A DNA stretch of 64,000 nucleotides from Pleomorphomonas diazotrophica (GCF_002844595.1 NZ_PJNW01000019.1:1-64000); one strand, 5' to 3'. Positions 41,023-49,454 are shown, counted from the stretch's first letter. The notes: a model not told the origin generated them from the sequence alone. Program-made: numbers and translations.

Positions 41023-41667
41023 ATGGATGTCCTTACGCTTCTCCTGTTCGTCTCCGCGGTGATCGTGCTGACGATAACGCCGGGGCCCGACCTCTTCCTG
41101 ATCGTCGGGCGCGGCATTGCCCAGGGGCGGGTGGCGGCGCTGTTCACAGCCTTCGGCTTCTTTCTCGCCGGCTTCGTGCAGGTGCCGCTGCTGGCCCTCG
41201 GCCTCGCCGGCGTCGTGGCGCAGAATCCGGTTCTGTTCGACGTGCTGCGCTACGGCGGCGGCGCCTATCTGATGTGGCGCGGCCTCCGCATGATCCTTCA
41301 GGCGGGACAGGGCGTGACGGTTTCGACGACGCGCGCCTCGGCGGGGGCGGCCATCCGGGAAGGCTTCGTCGCCAGCCTTCTCAACCCCAAGAGCCATGTG
41401 TTCCTTCTGGCCTTCCTGCCGCAGTTCGTCCGGCCCGAGCAGGGGTCGGTGATGATGCAGTTCATCGTCCTGGGCATCGTGATGCGGGTCGTCGCCCTGT
41501 CGGTCGAAGGCGGGATCGCGCTCTTCGCCGGCTCCATCGGCCAGCGCCTGAGGCGGTCGCCGCGACTGGGCGGATGGCTGGAGCGGCTCGCCGGCTGCCT
41601 GCTGGTCGCCGTGGGCCTGCGCCTCGTGCTGACGGGGCGCCCCGAAGGCGCCGTGTCCGGCGCGTGA
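41023..41667 (+). CDS. LysE/RhtB-family amino-acid exporter
   Basis: 214-residue inner-membrane exporter with about six hydrophobic segments. TPGPDLFLIVGRGIAQGRVA (about 20-39) is the family signature, and SLLNPKSHVFLLAFLPQFV (about 123-141) its second hallmark. The family exports basic or neutral amino acids and derivatives. CTTGG-type ribosome signal is weak, but the frame begins at the expected residue. It overlaps a downstream SDR fragment by a few bases, probably by rearrangement. Confidence 0.88.
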   Translation: MDVLTLLLFVSAVIVLTITPGPDLFLIVGRGIAQGRVAALFTAFGFFLAGFVQVPLLALGLAGVVAQNPVLFDVLRYGGGAYLMWRGLRMILQAGQGVTVSTTRASAGAAIREGFVASLLNPKSHVFLLAFLPQFVRPEQGSVMMQFIVLGIVMRVVALSVEGGIALFAGSIGQRLRRSPRLGGWLERLAGCLLVAVGLRLVLTGRPEGAVSGA

Positions 41668-41993
41668 TGGAGATCAGCGGCGCGTGGAACGTCAAGATCG
41701 TGCCGACCATGGGCGTCTATGCGGCCACCAAGAACGCCGTGCGGACGCTGACCGAGGCGCTGCGGCAGGAATCGACGACCGGCCTTCGGGTGACGGAGAT
41801 CTCGCCCGGCTTCGTTGCCACCAACCTCGGGGATTCCATGCCGGAGGGGCCGATCAAGGCGGCGATGGCGGCGCGGATGCAGGAGATCGCCCTGCCGCCG
41901 GAGGCGGTGGCCAAGGCGATCGCCTACGCCATCGATCAGCCGCCGGAGGTGGAGATCGGCAGCATCGCGATCAGGCCGACGGTGCAGGATTGA
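41667..41993 (+). pseudogene. C-terminal half of an SDR gene
   Basis: About 108 codons beginning in the catalytic region (MGVYAATKNAVRTLTEALRQ; ISPGFVATNLGDSM) and ending PTVQD. The N-terminal Rossmann half and catalytic serine segment (about 140 residues) are missing, so it cannot be active. It is fused head-on to the end of the LysE gene, indicating a deletion between two genes. Confidence 0.85.
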
Positions 41994-42017
41994 GGGGGAT
42001 AGGAGACCGACGCAAGT

Positions 42018-42341
42018 CTAGGCGAGCATGCGCAGCCCATGTTTCTGGACGATGCCGAGCAGCTTCAGCGCCGGGCCGCTCGGCCGCTTGGCGCCGGTTT
42101 CCCACTTCTGGACGGTAGATTCGCTGGTGTTGAGGTAGCGGGCGAAGACCGGCTGGCTGACACGGTTGCGCTCCCTCAGCGCCTTGATCTCTTCGGGGGA
42201 CAGCGCGACTGGCACAGAAAGACACGTCTCGTCGAAGGTCTTCATTGTCTCCTTGTCGATGGTTCCCGCCGCATACATGCCTTCAACGGCGCTGTGAATG
42301 GCCTCGAAGGCGTCGCTCCTGAACTTACGCTTCGCTGCCAT
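42018..42341 (-). CDS. HigA-type antitoxin
   Basis: 107-residue XRE antitoxin: the HTH lies at EEIKALRERNRVSQPVFARY and LNTSESTVQKWETGAKRPSG (about 50-90), characteristic of HigA2/NadS-like antitoxins whose DNA-binding domain is C-terminal. It overlaps the toxin gene by 17 nt, toxin first, the HigBA order. The N-terminal ~45 residues would cover the toxin. Confidence 0.9.
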   Translation of the reverse strand: MAAKRKFRSDAFEAIHSAVEGMYAAGTIDKETMKTFDETCLSVPVALSPEEIKALRERNRVSQPVFARYLNTSESTVQKWETGAKRPSGPALKLLGIVQKHGLRMLA

Positions 42342-42690
42342 GGCAAATCTCCATCAATGCGCCGGTCTTCAGCTCGGCTTCCAGGTCCTTCGATGTCTTC
42401 CGGCGGTAGAGCTCCGCGAGCTTGCGGAAGGCTTCCAACTCGTCGTCTTCGATGTTCGCCCTGTCCTGTTTGGCGAACAGATAAGTGAACACCCAGAACT
42501 CGCCGGCCTTTGCGAGAACGATGGAACGGTGACGGTTCTCATTGAGCCGTTTCTTGAACACGCCACCGCCGAGGTCGTCGGCCTGACCGAGTGCGACTTG
42601 CTCGATAGCCTTGCACAGCTCCCGATCGGAGATTCGCGCCTTGCGGGCGGCCTTGGCAAACCAGGCCGTTTTGAACGTGCGCCCTTGCAT
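42325..42690 (-). CDS. RelE/HigB2-type toxin
   Basis: 121-residue ribosome-dependent mRNA-interferase type protein. RTFKTAWFAKAARKARISDR, ALGQADDLGGGVFKKRLNEN and HRSIVLAKAGEFWVFTYLFA match the HigB2/RelE family that lacks classic acid-base residues but cleaves mRNA on the ribosome. ATG at 42690 is preferred because an earlier frame would run through the operator. A palindromic operator lies 9 bp upstream. Confidence 0.9.
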   Translation of the reverse strand: MQGRTFKTAWFAKAARKARISDRELCKAIEQVALGQADDLGGGVFKKRLNENRHRSIVLAKAGEFWVFTYLFAKQDRANIEDDELEAFRKLAELYRRKTSKDLEAELKTGALMEICHGSEA

Positions 42691-42698
42691 GCCTTCAT

Positions 42699-42715
42699 GT
42701 AGCACCAAGTGCTAC
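42699..42715. promoter_or_regulatory. Operator of the HigBA-type pair
   Basis: Perfect dyad GTAGCAC-CAA-GTGCTAC immediately before the toxin start, expected target of the antitoxin. Confidence 0.78.
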
Positions 42716-42765
42716 TTTGATCAAGGTTTGGCCATCTGATGGGGCGCTCGCCCTGGCATCCGCTC

Positions 42766-43413
42766 CTACCCCCGCGCCAGCACCACATGCGTGGCGAGCT
42801 CGGTCGCCTCGGTGCTCACGATGCGGAAGCCGAGGGCGGGGAGGTCGAGGCCCGGGAACATGGCTTCGCCGCCGCCGAGCAACACCGGGGCGATGGCGAA
42901 GTGCATCTCGTCGATCAGGCCGGCCGCGAGATATTGCCGCACGGTGCTGACGCCACCGCCGATCTTGATGTCCCTGTCGCCGGCCGCCGCCCTTGCCTCG
43001 CGCAGCGCCTTCTCGATGCCGCCGGTGACGAAGAAGAAGGTGGTGCCGCCCTCCATCACCAGGGGCTTGCGCGGGTGGTGGGTGAGCACGAAGGTGGGCG
43101 TGTGATAGGGCGGGTTGTCGCCCCACCAGCCCTTCCAGCTGTCGTCGGGCCAGTCGCCGCGCACCGGGCCGAACATGTTGCGGCCGAGGATGAAGGCGCC
43201 GAAGGCGGCGGTGTCGCCGAGCGCGGCATACTTGTCGTCGGTGCCGGTGGTGCCGCCCTCCTTGCCGAACGTCGCGCGGAAGGTGCGGGTGGCGACGTAC
43301 CACCGGTGCAGCTCCTCGCCGCCCTTGCCGAGCGGATCCTCCCGGCTCTGCTCCGGCCCCGCCCCGTAACCGTCGAGCGACAGCGAGAATGCCGCGACGC
43401 GCACCTTGCCCAT
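42766..43413 (-). CDS. Dihydrofolate-reductase-fold (RibD C-terminal) protein
   Basis: 215-residue protein: KVRVAAFSLSLDGYGAGPEQ start, GAFILGRNMFGPVRGDW, KPLVMEGGTTFFFVTGGIEK and IKIGGGVSTVRQYLAAGLID match the RibD/DHFR-like reductase family that commonly carries NADPH binding but an uncharacterised substrate. It is divergent from an HxlR-family gene that probably regulates it. Confidence 0.88.
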   Translation of the reverse strand: MGKVRVAAFSLSLDGYGAGPEQSREDPLGKGGEELHRWYVATRTFRATFGKEGGTTGTDDKYAALGDTAAFGAFILGRNMFGPVRGDWPDDSWKGWWGDNPPYHTPTFVLTHHPRKPLVMEGGTTFFFVTGGIEKALREARAAAGDRDIKIGGGVSTVRQYLAAGLIDEMHFAIAPVLLGGGEAMFPGLDLPALGFRIVSTEATELATHVVLARG

Positions 43414-43512
43414 GTCAGCCTCCTACCGATTTACCGATTGCGTAGTAAAACCAGTTGCAGGCTGGCATGAGCGATCCTAAATTGCAAGCGGTTGTTTTTG
43501 AGGAGGCGGGAT

Positions 43513-44025
43513 TTGGATATCGAGCGGCGGTCGGGCTGTCCGATCAACCTGACGATGGAGGTGCTGGGCGACCGGTGGAGCCTTGTCGTCATTCGCGACA
43601 TCATGTTCGGCAACCGCCGGCATTTCCGCGAGCTGCTGAGCGGCTCGGAGGAGGGCATCGCCTCCAACATCCTGGCGGCGCGGCTGAAGCGGCTCTTGGC
43701 GCTGGGCTTCATCAGCAGGATCGACGACCCCAGCCACAGCCAGAAGGCCATCTACAGCCTGACCGAGCCGGCCATCCAGCTGGTGCCGATGCTGGCGGTG
43801 ATCGGCGCCTGGGGGCGGCGGCACCTGCCGGTGAGCGAGGATCTCAGCATCCGCGCCGAGCTTTTGGAGGTTGGCGGCCCGGCGCTGTGGGATGAGTTCA
43901 TGGGGGATCTGCGACGGATGCACGTCGAGGATCCGATCGGCGGCGCTCAGGGAAACGTGACGTCGCCGGTGCTGGAGCGGCTGACCGAGGCGTTTCTCGA
44001 GGTGAGGGAGAGGGTGGCGGGGTGA
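43513..44025 (+). CDS. HxlR-family transcriptional regulator
   Basis: 170-residue HxlR winged-helix regulator: ERRSGCPINLTMEVLGDRWS with the redox-type cysteine, VVIRDIMFGNRRHFRELLSG and SNILAARLKRLLALGFISRI. The TTG start at 43513 has a strong AGGAGGCGGG and fits the family start; longer alternatives do not. A C-terminal ~65 residue extension is somewhat longer than usual HxlR. Divergent gene at 42766 is its likely target. Confidence 0.88.
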   Translation: MDIERRSGCPINLTMEVLGDRWSLVVIRDIMFGNRRHFRELLSGSEEGIASNILAARLKRLLALGFISRIDDPSHSQKAIYSLTEPAIQLVPMLAVIGAWGRRHLPVSEDLSIRAELLEVGGPALWDEFMGDLRRMHVEDPIGGAQGNVTSPVLERLTEAFLEVRERVAG

Positions 44026-44185
44026 GGGAGACCGATAGGAACGACGGAGATTTCTCGTCCCGAGGTCCTCGCTTTCGCAAGGATGACAACCTATATTATT
44101 GTTTTTATTATATAAGTCTGTCATCCCCGCGAAGGCGGGGACCTCAGGCCGGAAAGAATGTGCGGCATATATAGGGCTCTGTGAA
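44026..44185. repeat. DPR13, complete
   Basis: Begins GGGAGACCGATAGG, left arm hairpin CCTCGC-TTTC-GCAAGG, AT-rich centre of about 35 nt, right arm hairpin CCCCGC-GAAG-GCGGGG, ends near GCATATATAGGGC. The two arms carry different hairpin variants. Confidence 0.88.
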
Positions 44186-44277
44186 ATGCCCTTGGGCCGT
44201 GCTTCGGTTCTCTCAAGCCGGGGCCAAACGCTGACGGGTGTGCAATCGAGGTGGGATTGGCTATTGCCTTCTGATTG

Positions 44278-44321
44278 ACAACCTGGTTGTCGATGTCCAT
44301 ATAAAGACAACCAGGTTGTCT
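44278..44321. promoter_or_regulatory. Two identical-arm operators before alpha/beta hydrolase gene
   Basis: GACAACC-T-GGTTGTC at 44278-44292 and GACAACC-A-GGTTGTC at 44307-44321, 29 bp centre to centre (close to three helical turns), so two dimers would sit on one face. The nearest regulator is the MarR protein at 45322. Confidence 0.85.
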
Positions 44322-44351
44322 ATTATGGCGTATGGATCGAAAGGGCTTGTC

Positions 44352-45233
44352 ATGACCATCTCCGAACGCCCCGCACCCAAGCCGGCGTCGATGCCCGGCG
44401 TCGAGCACGGCCATGCCGACGTGAACGGTACGCGCCTTCACTATGTCACCGCCGGCACCACAGGCCCGGTCATCCTGCTCGTCCATGGCTTTCCGGAGTC
44501 GTGGTGGGCGTTTCGCAAGCTGATGCCGCTGCTCTCCGATGGCTACCGTGTGGTCGCCGTGGACCTGCGCGGCTTCGGCGACTCGGCCGTCGCCGGGGAT
44601 GACTTCAGCGCTGCCGTCGCGGCGGAGGACCTTTATCACCTCATCGAGCATCTGCGGCTCGGCCCGGTGCATCTCCTGGCGCAGGACGTCAGCGGGCAGG
44701 TGGCCTATCGCCTCGCCGTAGCGCATCCCGAGGCGGTGCAAAGCCTGATCGCCGTGGAGACCGGATTGCCGGGTTTCGGGGCGGAGATGCTGGCCAATGT
44801 TCTGGTGGGCGGCGCCTGGTACATTGGCACGCTGGCCGCCGACGGGGTGGCACGGCTGATCTTCCGTGGTCGCGAGCGCGAACTGATTTCGGGCCTTGTC
44901 TATCCGTCCTACGGCATGGGCGAGCCGACGTTGAGCGCGGCCGACGGCGAGGAGTTCGTTCGGGCCTATGCGCGGGATGGCGGCTTTGCCGGCGCCGCCG
45001 GGCTCTACCGGTCGCTGCTCCTTGATGGCGAGGAGATCAAGGCGCTGGCCGGAACGCCGCTCAGGATGCCGGTGCTCGCCGTCGGCAGTTTCGGCGGGCC
45101 CTTCACCGAGACGACCATGCGGCAGGTGGCGGCCGACGTGACCGCCGTGCAGATCGACGGCGTCGGCCATTATCTGGCGCAGGAAGCGCCCGCCGCGCTC
45201 GCCAAGGCGGTGCGCGACTTCGTCGGGCGTTGA
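44352..45233 (+). CDS. Alpha/beta hydrolase, epoxide-hydrolase-like
   Basis: 293-residue hydrolase: HYVTAGTTGPVILLVHGFPE with the HGFPES oxyanion motif, VVAVDLRGFGDSAVAG, and LLAQDVSGQVAYRLAVAHPE where aspartate in QDVSGQ is the nucleophile, as in epoxide hydrolases. The base histidine is in DGVGHYLAQEAP. ATG at 44352 is chosen for AAAGGG upstream; an ATG at 44325 sits right against the second operator. A MarR gene follows and two operators precede it, suggesting ligand-induced expression. Confidence 0.9.
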   Translation: MTISERPAPKPASMPGVEHGHADVNGTRLHYVTAGTTGPVILLVHGFPESWWAFRKLMPLLSDGYRVVAVDLRGFGDSAVAGDDFSAAVAAEDLYHLIEHLRLGPVHLLAQDVSGQVAYRLAVAHPEAVQSLIAVETGLPGFGAEMLANVLVGGAWYIGTLAADGVARLIFRGRERELISGLVYPSYGMGEPTLSAADGEEFVRAYARDGGFAGAAGLYRSLLLDGEEIKALAGTPLRMPVLAVGSFGGPFTETTMRQVAADVTAVQIDGVGHYLAQEAPAALAKAVRDFVGR

Positions 45234-45321
45234 GCCGGCCTTTTGCCCGGCGCCCCCACGCGTGATAGACAGCCGCAGCGTCGGAGGCGGCTCTGACGGC
45301 GCAGTTGGCGGGAGAGTCCCA

Positions 45322-45780
45322 GTGTCCGGATCCGGTGCCCATCTTGCCTCGCTGATGCTGGCGGGCTTTCGCACGCTGGTGGACGCGACGATGGAAGAGC
45401 TGACGCGGCGCGGCCATCCGGACTTCCGCCCCGTGCATGAATATGCCCTCCTGGCGATCGAGGCCGGTGCCGCCAGCGCGTCCGACCTCGGGCGCAGCCT
45501 GTCGGTCAGCAAGCAGGCGGCGGCCAAGACCATCGCCACGCTGGAGCGGCGCGGCTATCTCTCCGTCGAGCTTGATCCCGAGGACGGCCGGCGCAAGCGG
45601 CTGGATGTCACCGACCGGGGGCGGGAGGTGATGCGGATGGGCGCCGCCATCTTCGACGAGCTGCGTGCCGAATGGGCCAAGACGATCGGCGTCGAGCGCC
45701 TCGACAGCCTGGAAGCCGACCTGGAGAGGCTGCTCGGCGCCTCGCCGCTGCGCTTCGACACGCCGGGCTGGATGACCTGA
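45322..45780 (+). CDS. MarR-family transcriptional regulator
   Basis: 152-residue MarR protein: LASLMLAGFRTLVDATMEEL, YALLAIEAGAASASDLGRSL with the recognition helix SVSKQAAAKTIATLERRGYL, wing DPEDGRRKRLDVTDRGREVM. GTG at 45322 follows GGGAGAG. It is 89 nt after the hydrolase gene in the same direction and is the best candidate to bind the twin GACAACC operators. Confidence 0.9.
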   Translation: MSGSGAHLASLMLAGFRTLVDATMEELTRRGHPDFRPVHEYALLAIEAGAASASDLGRSLSVSKQAAAKTIATLERRGYLSVELDPEDGRRKRLDVTDRGREVMRMGAAIFDELRAEWAKTIGVERLDSLEADLERLLGASPLRFDTPGWMT

Positions 45781-45801
45781 GCACCCGCCGACCCGCTGCT
45801 T

Positions 45802-46773
45802 TCACGCATCCGCCCTGAGTTCCCGGACGCCACGACCGAGCCGGCGGCGAAGGAGGTTGCGCAGCGTCGCCGCGTCGGCATAGCCCACCTCGGCGGCGAC
45901 ATGGCCGAGGTCGTGGCCGAGGGCGATCAGGTGTTCGGCCCGCTGCACCCGCAAATCCTGAAAGAAGGCGAGCGGCGACTTGCCGAGCACCGCCTCGGTG
46001 CGGCGCTGCAGGGTGCGCGGCGTGACGGCCAGCGCCTTGGTTGCCGCCTGAAGCGAGAAGCCCTCGGCGAGATGCTCGCGCGCCCAGCGCTCGAAGCGCT
46101 CCACCAGCGGGTCGGCGTGGGCGAGGAAGTCGGGGATCATGTATTTGGCCTGCGACGGCCGCCGGTCGATCAGCATGAAGCGGGCGACCAGGGCGGCGAG
46201 CTCCGGGCTCTGCCGGCGCATCAGCCACAGCGCGAGGTCGAGGTGGCCCATGGCGGCGCCGGCGGTGACGAGCCGGCCGGAGACGGCGATCATCCTGCTA
46301 TCATCGAGCCTCACCTTCGGATAGCGCTGGCGGAACAGCGGCGACAGCGACCAGGTGGTGGTGGCGTCGTGGCCGTCGAGCAGGCCGGACTCGGCCACCA
46401 GGAAGGTGCCGATGCAGGCGCCGGCGACGTTGATGCCCAGGGCGTACCAGTCGCGCAGGCGGGCGGCCGCCTCCTTCGCCTCGTCGCGGCCGAGCATGGC
46501 GGCGAGCGCAGCGGGATCGCGGACGCCGGGCGCCGGCACGACGATCCAGTCGGGCTTCCAGTCCGGTTGGCCGATGGCGCTTGCCGGTTCCGGCCTGAGC
46601 GTCAAACCGAGGCCGGTGCGGATTTCCGGCCTGGCGCTGGTGACACGCACCTCGAAGGGCGTCTCGGCCGCCCCTTGCAGGGCGGAGAGCTCGTTGGCCA
46701 TGGCGAAGGTGTCCATCAGCACGGTGAGCCCGGTGTCGAAGACGCCGTCGAGGGCGAGGAGGGCGAGGCGCAT
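45802..46773 (-). CDS. GlxA-type AraC-family regulator (DJ-1/PfpI sensor)
   Basis: 323-residue regulator with a class-I-glutamine-amidotransferase-like N-terminal domain (LALLALDGVFDTGLTVLMDT; GACIGTFLVAESGLLDGHDA with the nucleophile-elbow cysteine) and a C-terminal AraC HTH (FSLQAATKALAVTPRTLQRR; AEVGYADAATLRNLLRRRLG). The family senses small amines or aldehydes. ATG at 46773 is preferred; an extension to 46809 is possible. The divergent neighbour is the GNAT gene at 46868. Confidence 0.9.
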   Translation of the reverse strand: MRLALLALDGVFDTGLTVLMDTFAMANELSALQGAAETPFEVRVTSARPEIRTGLGLTLRPEPASAIGQPDWKPDWIVVPAPGVRDPAALAAMLGRDEAKEAAARLRDWYALGINVAGACIGTFLVAESGLLDGHDATTTWSLSPLFRQRYPKVRLDDSRMIAVSGRLVTAGAAMGHLDLALWLMRRQSPELAALVARFMLIDRRPSQAKYMIPDFLAHADPLVERFERWAREHLAEGFSLQAATKALAVTPRTLQRRTEAVLGKSPLAFFQDLRVQRAEHLIALGHDLGHVAAEVGYADAATLRNLLRRRLGRGVRELRADA

Positions 46774-46867
46774 GTCGCAAATGACCCCGTTATTGTCTTT
46801 CGCGACCATAGCCGGCTGACCGGGCGGAATCTAGTTTGCCCCGAGAGTTGAGGCTGAGGAGGGGGGA

Positions 46868-47542
46868 ATGTCGCCGTTGGATTGCCCGGTGTGGAGCGCG
46901 CTCACATCCGATCACCGGGCGCTCGCCGAGGGCGGGCCGCTCGCCATCCGCTACGCGCCGGAGGTGGCGCCCTTCGCGGTGCTGGCCGAGCGGACGCCTG
47001 GGGCATTCGCGGCGCTCAGCGCGCTCATCCCGCCCGAGGGCTGGGTGATGCTGCACACGCCGGATGCGCTGGCGCTGCCGGAGGGCTTCGTCGTCGAGCG
47101 GCAGGCGCCGCTCACGCAGATGGTGCTGGAGGGCAAGATGGCCGAGGCGGCGGAGACGGGCATCGTCGCTCTGGGGCCGGCGGACGTGCCGGAGATGATG
47201 GATCTCGCCACCCGGACGCGGCCGGGGCCGTTCTTTCCGCGCACCATCGAGCTCGGCGCCTATATCGGCATCCGCCGCGACGGGCGGCTCGCCGCCATGG
47301 CCGGCGAGCGCATGCGCTTCGGCCGCTTCGTGGAGATCAGCGCCGTCTGCGTCGATCCCGATCATCGCGGCCGGGGTTACGCGGCGCGGCTCACCACGTG
47401 TCTCGCAAGGCGCCAGCAAGCCCGGGGCCTCATGCCCTTCCTGCACGTGATCGCCGACAACCGCCCGGCCATCGCCCTCTACGAAAAGCTCGGCTTCGCC
47501 CACCGCGCCGGGTTCTTCATCACGGTGGCGAAGCGGGGGTAG
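46868..47542 (+). CDS. GNAT-family N-acetyltransferase
   Basis: 224-residue acetyltransferase with its domain in the C-terminal half: IVALGPADVPEMMDLATRTR, VVEISAVCVDPDHRGRGYAA (the Q/RxxGxG/A pyrophosphate loop) and NRPAIALYEKLGFAHRAGFF. The N-terminal ~90 residues are a separate module typical of FR47-like GNATs. Strong AGGAGGGGGGA ribosome site. The substrate is unknown. Confidence 0.88.
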   Translation: MSPLDCPVWSALTSDHRALAEGGPLAIRYAPEVAPFAVLAERTPGAFAALSALIPPEGWVMLHTPDALALPEGFVVERQAPLTQMVLEGKMAEAAETGIVALGPADVPEMMDLATRTRPGPFFPRTIELGAYIGIRRDGRLAAMAGERMRFGRFVEISAVCVDPDHRGRGYAARLTTCLARRQQARGLMPFLHVIADNRPAIALYEKLGFAHRAGFFITVAKRG

Positions 47543-47561
47543 GGGAGGCGTGCCCTGACGG

Positions 47562-47849
47562 TTAGCCCGCCTTCCGGTGCGCCTCCATGTAGCGCCTGAG
47601 CACGGCGTTCATCCGCGCCTGATAGCCGCGGCCCTGCGCCTTGAACCAATCGACGACGTCGGCATCGAATTTCGCGTTGACGGGTGTTTTCAGGGGCGGA
47701 AGGCCGATGACGGCATCCGCCCAATCGTCCTCTACGGTTGCCGGGTTATCCGTGTCGTTGCGAGCCATGCGCTCAACGTCTTCTTCGGTGAAGGCGTTGA
47801 TACGGCTCCAATCAGTGCCCGACGTCTTAGGCGCCTTTTGCTCTGCCAT
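47562..47849 (-). CDS. brnA: BrnA-type antitoxin
   Basis: 95-residue antitoxin: a flexible acidic N-terminal region (TDWSRINAFTEEDVERMARN), then a ribbon-helix-helix end (TPVNAKFDADVVDWFKAQGR, YQARMNAVLRRYMEAHRKA) that binds DNA. It overlaps brnT by 23 nt, toxin first, exactly the BrnTA order. Intact. Confidence 0.92.
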   Translation of the reverse strand: MAEQKAPKTSGTDWSRINAFTEEDVERMARNDTDNPATVEDDWADAVIGLPPLKTPVNAKFDADVVDWFKAQGRGYQARMNAVLRRYMEAHRKAG

Positions 47850-48120
47850 GATACACCTTCCTTTCCTCGCGGCTGGCAAGTCTCACCGAGATCAAGTGAT
47901 GCTTGCCGTCTCGTGGGGTAAATGTGACGTTTATGATGTGGCCCTTGTATTCGGTCAGCATGTTGTAGCGATCTTCGCCGTAGTCAAAACGCCTGTCTTC
48001 ACGGGTCACGCAAAAACGACCATCAAATACTTCTTCAACATCAGCAAAATCAAAGCCATGCTTTGAGATGTTGGTGTCTTGCTTCGCGTCCGTCCACGAG
48101 CATGTTTCGTTTTCGCCCAT
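47827..48120 (-). CDS. brnT: BrnT-type toxin
   Basis: 97-residue RelE-fold ribonuclease toxin: WTDAKQDTNISKHGFDFADV, EVFDGRFCVTREDRRFDYGE, RYNMLTEYKGHIINVTFTPR and ISVRLASREERKVYHG contain the BrnT active-site arginines. Intact length. A long palindromic operator lies 6 bp upstream. Confidence 0.93.
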   Translation of the reverse strand: MGENETCSWTDAKQDTNISKHGFDFADVEEVFDGRFCVTREDRRFDYGEDRYNMLTEYKGHIINVTFTPRDGKHHLISVRLASREERKVYHGRAKGA

Positions 48121-48125
48121 ATCTG

Positions 48126-48149
48126 AAATCTACATGATCATGTAGATTT
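48126..48149. promoter_or_regulatory. 24-bp perfect palindromic operator of brnTA
   Basis: AAATCTACATGA followed by its exact reverse complement. It lies 6 bp before the brnT start, so its binding would cover the promoter. Confidence 0.85.
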
Positions 48150-48311
48150 GAGCAAGATGCCGGCAATCCCCGCCCCCGTCGCCAGTTTGTCCGCCCCCGG
48201 TCGGAACAAAGACATCCGGGTGGAGGTTACCTCCCCAGACCGAACGGCCCGGTGCCGCGCTCCGAAGTGCAGCCGGCATGAGTGGCCGTCGCATGCGAAG
48301 GGAGCGCTCAC

Positions 48312-49094
48312 ATGCTGTGGAATGCATCCAGGATCAAGGGTTACGCCGTCGCCGCCAGTGACGGCGACATCGGCTCCGTCAGCGACCTGCTGTTCGACGA
48401 TCAAAGCTGGCAGATCCGCTGGCTCGTCGTCGATGCCGGCACATGGCTCACCGAGCGCAAGGTGCTTCTGCCGACGTCGGCGCTGGGCCACGTCGATGCG
48501 CAAACCGAGAGATTCTCGGTCAAGATGACGCGGCAGCAGGTCAAGGACAGCCCGGATATCGATACAGAGCGGCCGGTGTCGCGCCAGTCGGAGAGCGACA
48601 TCTACGGCTATTACGGCCTGGATCCCTACTGGGGCGGCGGCCTCTATGCGGCCGGCTATGGCAGCGGCCTGACGGCGCCGCTGCTGACGCCCTCGCCCGA
48701 AACGCAGCGCGCCCATCGCGAGGCGGTGGAGGCGCAACGCGGCGATGACGACCCGAACCTGCGCAGCATCAACGAGGTGGAGGGCTATTGCATCCAGGCC
48801 ACCGACGGCGACATCGGCCATGTCGAGGACATGCTGGTCGAGGAGGCGGACTGGAGCATCCACTATCTGGTGATCGACACCAGGAACTGGTGGCCGGGCA
48901 AGAAGGTGCTGATCTCGCCGCATTCGGCTGAGACCATCAACTGGCCGGACAAGACCGTCTTCCTCAACGTCGACCGGGATCGGGTCAAGAACAGCCCCGA
49001 ATATGACGAGTCGACCATCGTCGACCGCGCCTACGAGAGCCGGTTCGACAACTACTACAACGACTCCGACCCGCGTATGAGGCGGCACGGCTGA
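48312..49094 (+). CDS. Protein with two PRC-barrel-like domains
   Basis: 260-residue protein containing two related halves. SRIKGYAVAASDGDIGSVSD (about 6-25) and IRWLVVDAGTWL, then NEVEGYCIQATDGDIGHVED (about 155-174) and IHYLVIDTRNWWPGKKVLI are the recurring PRC-barrel pattern. A low-complexity Tyr/Gly linker lies at about 100-120. PRC-barrel proteins bind RNA or protein partners in maturation and stress; the partner is not known. GAAGGGAG precedes the ATG at 48312. Confidence 0.85.
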   Translation: MLWNASRIKGYAVAASDGDIGSVSDLLFDDQSWQIRWLVVDAGTWLTERKVLLPTSALGHVDAQTERFSVKMTRQQVKDSPDIDTERPVSRQSESDIYGYYGLDPYWGGGLYAAGYGSGLTAPLLTPSPETQRAHREAVEAQRGDDDPNLRSINEVEGYCIQATDGDIGHVEDMLVEEADWSIHYLVIDTRNWWPGKKVLISPHSAETINWPDKTVFLNVDRDRVKNSPEYDESTIVDRAYESRFDNYYNDSDPRMRRHG

Positions 49095-49116
49095 CCGGCT
49101 CAGCCGTCCCTGAGTG

Positions 49117-49158
49117 AAGCCGATCCCGGCGCTTCAGTGCCGCCGGGGTCGGCTTTCT
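49117..49158 (+). terminator. Intrinsic terminator after PRC-barrel gene
   Basis: Stem AAGCCGATCCCGGC / GCCGGGGTCGGCTTT around a 10-nt loop, ending in CTTTCT. It separates the gene from the convergent excalibur-domain gene. Confidence 0.8.
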
Positions 49159-49178
49159 CATATCGTTGAGCGAAGACC

Positions 49179-49454
49179 TCAATCGCAGCCGATCTCGGCC
49201 TGAATCTCCCGCACCCGCTCCCGACTGTGGCAGACGTTTTCGAAGGGGATGCCGTCGTGGTCGCCGTCGGCCCGGCCATAGCCGCCGCACCAGAGTTCGA
49301 CGGCCTCGCGGCAACTGCCGACGGTCTTGCAGGTTGCGCCGCGCGCCAGGACGATCGTTTCGGCGGTCGCCACCCCCGGGCGAGGAAAAGCCTCGGCTGC
49401 CGGCGGGGCCGCCAGCAGGAGTACGCCCAAGGCGAGTATCCACCGGGAAGGCAT
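49179..49454 (-). CDS. Excalibur calcium-binding domain secreted protein
   Basis: 91-residue secreted protein: signal peptide WILALGVLLLAAPPAAEAF, then TCKTVGSCREAVELWCGGYG and the excalibur motif DGDHDGIPFENVC with aspartates and paired cysteines. This short domain occurs on secreted nucleases or surface proteins; alone its role is unknown. ATG at 49454 fits the signal peptide, though the ribosome site is poor. Confidence 0.82.
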   Translation of the reverse strand: MPSRWILALGVLLLAAPPAAEAFPRPGVATAETIVLARGATCKTVGSCREAVELWCGGYGRADGDHDGIPFENVCHSRERVREIQAEIGCD

